The translations under genes and the position numbers were made by a program. Shown here piece after piece: positions 60,801-64,000 of a stretch of 64,000 bases of DNA. This stretch comes from Membranipora membranacea (lineage: Eukaryota; Bryozoa; Gymnolaemata; Cheilostomatida; Membraniporidae), in contig OU612066.1 of the NCBI GenBank assembly GCA_914767715.1, positions 1,619,001-1,683,000 of the forward strand, read 5' to 3'. How positions within the stretch are numbered: the stretch's first letter is position 1; the number at the start of each line of letters is the position of its first letter. Below the pieces are notes generated by a model. That model was not told the origin of the DNA, did not search any database, and saw nothing but the letters and a program-made list of their open reading frames with translations.

Positions 60801-63320
60801 CCGGAGCTGGGGCCTGATTGGAGGAGATTTGGTTACTGTTTCTATTGGATTCTTGACTACTAATATCATCACTACTTTCTCCATCAGCTAAAGGAATGTC
60901 ACTAGAACTGATAAGCACTGTTTGCTTATTATTGGTTTTCTCAGTGGATTTTCCAGCAGCGCTCGTTTTGGGCGGATGATTGTTGTTAGGGGGCGTAGGG
61001 AGAGGAGGAAGAGGGGGCATATCAGCATCTGAAGCAAATGATTGAGCTGCTTTTAACCTTGATATCGGAGGTGACCTTGAGCTGTGAAGCTTCACAGATT
61101 TAGTGGCTCTTTTAACATTACTAAGTGGGGTACTCCCAGATGATAACTTTGGCGGCAGAGTGTTACTGTGGTTCTCTGGTTTAGATTTTCTATCTGGAGT
61201 CACCCCTGTACCAAACAGGCCCAAACTATTCTCATAATCGTCCTGCTCGTTCTCTGAGTTATCCTGATTGTGTATAATACTACCCACTGATTCCCGTCTC
61301 ATGGGGACTGGGTGAGCTGAGGCTTTGAGTCTGCTCACGGCGGGTGGTACAGCGTTCACTGTCTTAGCCCTTCTCGGAGCGGCTGTAGGCATCGCCTTCA
61401 CCTTCCCGTCATCCTTAACAGTCTTTGAGTTCTCATATATATTATAATCTATGGCGGATTGATCTATAGCTGTGCTTGGTTTTGGTTTTGGTTGATTGCT
61501 GAGCGTTGGAGGAGATGGGGATGTGACTATTATTGGTTGAGGAGACATGGGTGGGGTGAGAGGTTTAGCTGCTGGAGTGGCCGCTGATGCTGCTGGTGTA
61601 GCTATTGGTGTATCTTGCTCTGTGTGTCTGCTTTCTGCATTTGATTGTCGTGTAAACGGAGTCTCCACATATCGATCATCTTCTTCGTCCTCATCAGACC
61701 CCCAGTTAGCGCTGTCTAACATTGAGTTTCGGACTGACTCGCTGCCGATAACAGAGTCAGCAAACCCATCCATACATGCATATGTATCCTCATCCTCACT
61801 GGATAGCACATCACCTGCATGATTAGGGGGCAGTGGTGGGGCGTCCCTTCCTAATGTCCCTTCTCCATCACTACTAGAGTCAGTATCCGAGTCTATATTT
61901 TGTGGAGTAGGCAGAGTAGGACTAAAGTCATGCTCTACTCTGGGTGCGGGTCGTCGCGCTGCCGCTACAGGGCGCTGATTCCTCTTCTTCTCTGGCAGCT
62001 CAGGACGACTATCATAAGAATGATTAGTTGCTGCTGCGGATGTTTTCCTCTTACCTCTCTCTTTATCTATCTTACTATACAGAGGCGGCACGGTGCCTGC
62101 AGTCAACGTAGAAGATTTAGTACCTACAACAACGAGAGAAGAAAAGTCTAAATGCTAGCAATGCTTGTTAATGCAAAGAGAAGCAAGGTGGGGTAGGAAG
62201 TTTGCATACAATAGCTAGGAAGTAGTTGGCTGCACAGCACATTGTAAATATTCATAGGGATAAGGATGTTCATTTTTCAAGCATATCGTTATTATGGAGA
62301 TAAAAGAGTATTTTGATCTTATCAGCGTTTATCATGTCTTTTGAGTTTGAGTAGATCAATTGATGCAGGACTTGTATTCTAAAACTAGCAGTATATGTGC
62401 AGGACTGATCTAAGTTTGCAAACAGGGACTGATAACGCCACCATATTTAGGTCATAGGAGAGCACTAATGATCATCTATAATGGTGCAAAAAAAAGAATA
62501 ACTGAAAGAAATCAGCTAAATCCAAGGCGCTCACCAACGAGCAACATGGACACATATCGGGAGTCCATAGGTCATAGGTCACATCACACATGGTATGTGT
62601 ATTAGTAGCATTCTCAGACGGTGGATAACACAGGCCATGCAGGATTACTCATCTAGAAAAGACGAGACAGTTTCTAGCATGCAGACATAATGTAACATAC
62701 CGGCGTCGTGGTGACCCTCGGACTCTTTCCAGCGGTCCAGTGCGTCGGTGAGCTGATTGTGGTTGAGAGTAGCGTTCCTAGCAGCTGCAGCAGCTATAAC
62801 TTGTCGGTCACCGTACTCATATGTGGTGTCTGGACTGTCCTGATAGTTATCTAACACAGCCTGTAGATTACGCTGTGCCTCTCCCTCAGGTGGGCTCGAC
62901 TTACTACTCAATCTACACAACAACATAACACAGATATAACACAACGGTACACAAGGACGCTAAGTCACACAGATCCTCTGCAAGCTGTTGGTTTTACATT
63001 TTGCCAATTCTTGAGCAGAAAGATGATAAAAGATGTATCTTTATTTGGAAATATCCATCAAGTAAAAAGAACTTTGTGCAGCAAAAAATTATTTTCAATT
63101 TTGTAACAGATTATTACATACCCAGGAGCAGTACTTTTGCTAGCACTGAGTGGACGCCGAGATGGAGGCCTCTCACTGTTCGGTATTGGAGGGGGTTTTA
63201 CTCCTCTTATAGAAGGTATACCTCGTTTGGGGAGAGCCGGGGCTTGTCCTTTAGGGGGTGTAGTAGGGGACTGATGATCAGAACGAGAAGGGGGTAAAGG
63301 AGGCGCCGCTTCTGGAATAC
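54803..63320 (-). CDS. Long disordered proline-rich protein with two C-terminal PDZ-like domains (12 exons seen, 5' partial)
   Basis: Exons in order: 63320-63122, 62912-62701, 62123-60791, 60479-59767, 59608-59383, 59091-58994, 58796-58623, 58223-57829, 57097-56991, 56360-56111, 55673-55530, 54928-54803. Every junction is GT/AG and keeps frame, giving about 1,324 residues in the window; earlier exons lie off the edge. The N-terminal two thirds is Ser/Pro/charged, with polyproline runs (PPLPPLPTPP) that suit SH3 or EVH1 partners. It has two PPPY motifs followed by LL (PPPYTPPRLL, PPPYARLL) that suit WW domains, and three D-[ST]-H-x-A-F repeats. A basic Ser/Thr-rich block (exon 58223-57829) precedes the globular C-terminus. 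Domain one (57097-56111) has the PDZ pattern: a glycine-containing carboxylate loop region, then LGDRILAVNNEPY. Domain two (56111 to the end) has a second GVILKPG/WCITEVN pattern and ends FGYKEYVVS. A cytoplasmic scaffold or adaptor role is inferred. I do not recognise the family. Confidence 0.85.
57229..57555. mobile_element. 327-bp terminal-inverted-repeat element (MITE) with TA target duplication
   Basis: CCCTATAGGAGTTTA (57229-57243) is the exact reverse complement of the right end (57541-57555). Each end is flanked by TA (57227-57228 and 57556-57557), as expected for a Tc1/mariner-type insertion. The interior has repeated TACTAAATTTCGCTAG-like words and a tRNA-like segment. There is no transposase frame, so it is non-autonomous. 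It lies in an intron of the PDZ-protein gene. Confidence 0.8.
57344..57420 (-). other. tRNA-like Pol III sequence (SINE head or pseudo-tRNA)
   Basis: On the minus strand an A-box-like TGGTGTAGTGG is followed at tRNA-like distance by a consensus B-box, GGTTCGAATCC, and then by a run of nine T that would stop Pol III. The anticodon-loop region reads CTTGCAAT, which could present GCA or TGC. The acceptor stem does not pair and the T stem has mismatches, so it is not a working tRNA. It lies wholly inside the 57229-57555 element. Confidence 0.6.
58043..58096 (-). repeat. 27-bp in-frame tandem duplication
   Basis: Two consecutive 27-bp copies, 58043-58069 and 58070-58096, differ at very few positions. 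They encode KDSSKGTPS twice in the basic region of the PDZ-like protein. Confidence 0.8.
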
Positions 63321-64000
63321 CTGGAGCAAACAGAGTAATAAATAGTTAAAAGGAATCGCCGCAATGTGTGACAGATTGTACTAGAAATACTACTACTACT
63401 TTAAATACAGCAAATTATCTCTCTTTTCATACTTGATTATTTGATGTGACGGATAATGTGCAGATTGTACATGGGATTATATATACATTGAAAAACTTGT
63501 CATAGGGGGACAATACCGCACTGTGGGTGGCCTGAGGTTTATGGTATGTAAAGTTGTGGTGATTATAATCATTAGGATTGTTACAATCACCACTGTGGGG
63601 TTACCGGTATGAGTCATCATAGCGTGTTATGTTTGGTACTTTCCTACACTAACAGAGGAGATACATAAAAGTAAGACATATTACATTCTCAGCTCTATCA
63701 TGTTGAGATAACCAGAACTGTAATGTAAAAACCATTTTTTTAATTGGCTAAAACATTATAATTAAATGTGGATGCATGCGTGACTCAGCCTTTCAGCATG
63801 CCTACGGGGAGGGGGGGGGGGAAGAACATAGAGGGCATACAATATAGATTATAGACAGCTGGTGATTTTTTTCGCAACAAAAAGTTTGTTTAGACAATTA
63901 AATAAGTCCAGACCGATTAGCGATGACCAGAATGGCCATACGTAGAGCTTGCCCCCGAGATTAGATACACCATTAGTGCGAGCAGGAAAATTCTAAAAAC
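63321..64000. other. Upstream intron of the PDZ-protein gene
   Basis: The first seen exon starts after TTTGCTCCAG with two bases of a split codon, so another exon must lie upstream. I see none in these 680 bases. A G-rich run (63806-63821, including 11 consecutive G) and AT-rich sequence are all that stand out. Confidence 0.5.

Noticed and set aside
1-64000. CRISPR arrays, bacterial operons, riboswitches, attachment sites.
   Set aside because: The window is animal nuclear DNA with spliced genes; no repeat shows the repeat-spacer pattern of CRISPR, and prokaryotic features do not apply.

Overview
The window is nuclear DNA from a multicellular animal, almost certainly an invertebrate. It holds a nuclear receptor with a zinc-finger DNA-binding domain and AF-2 helix, a MYC transcription factor with MBI, MBII and bHLH-zipper, an FBXO25/32-family F-box protein, and a nuclear-encoded complex I subunit (NDUFB9). 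All have spliced exons with GT/AG borders. The DNA is AT-rich by eye. Introns run from about 0.15 to 6.5 kb, too compact for a typical vertebrate. I cannot name the species. All gene models were built by eye: splice sites were accepted only when reading phase and family homology agreed across every junction.

Layout. 1000-5774 (-): a five-exon nuclear receptor of 394 aa. 6731-9777 (+): NDUFB9, three exons, 151 aa, head-to-head with the receptor. 10520-31111 (+): the FBXO25/32 (atrogin-1) orthologue, eight exons, 354 aa, spread over 20 kb. One of its introns contains an 82-copy array of a 9-bp unit. 33884-35479 (-): MYC, 360 aa, tail-to-tail with FBXO32. About 36.1-54.8 kb: no recognisable gene. 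54803-63320 (-): the last twelve exons of a long, disordered, proline-rich protein ending in two divergent PDZ-like domains; its 5' end lies beyond the window.

The point of most interest is the gene order. NDUFB9, FBXO32 and MYC all lie at human 8q24, so this 30-kb block looks like a compact version of an ancient linkage. FBXO32 has been reported to target c-Myc for degradation, so the neighbours may also be functionally related; that is inference.

Non-coding structure includes the 9-bp satellite, a 90-bp near-perfect palindrome, a 167-bp fold-back, a 327-bp terminal-inverted-repeat element with TA target duplication carrying a tRNA-like sequence, several smaller hairpins, minisatellites and G-runs.
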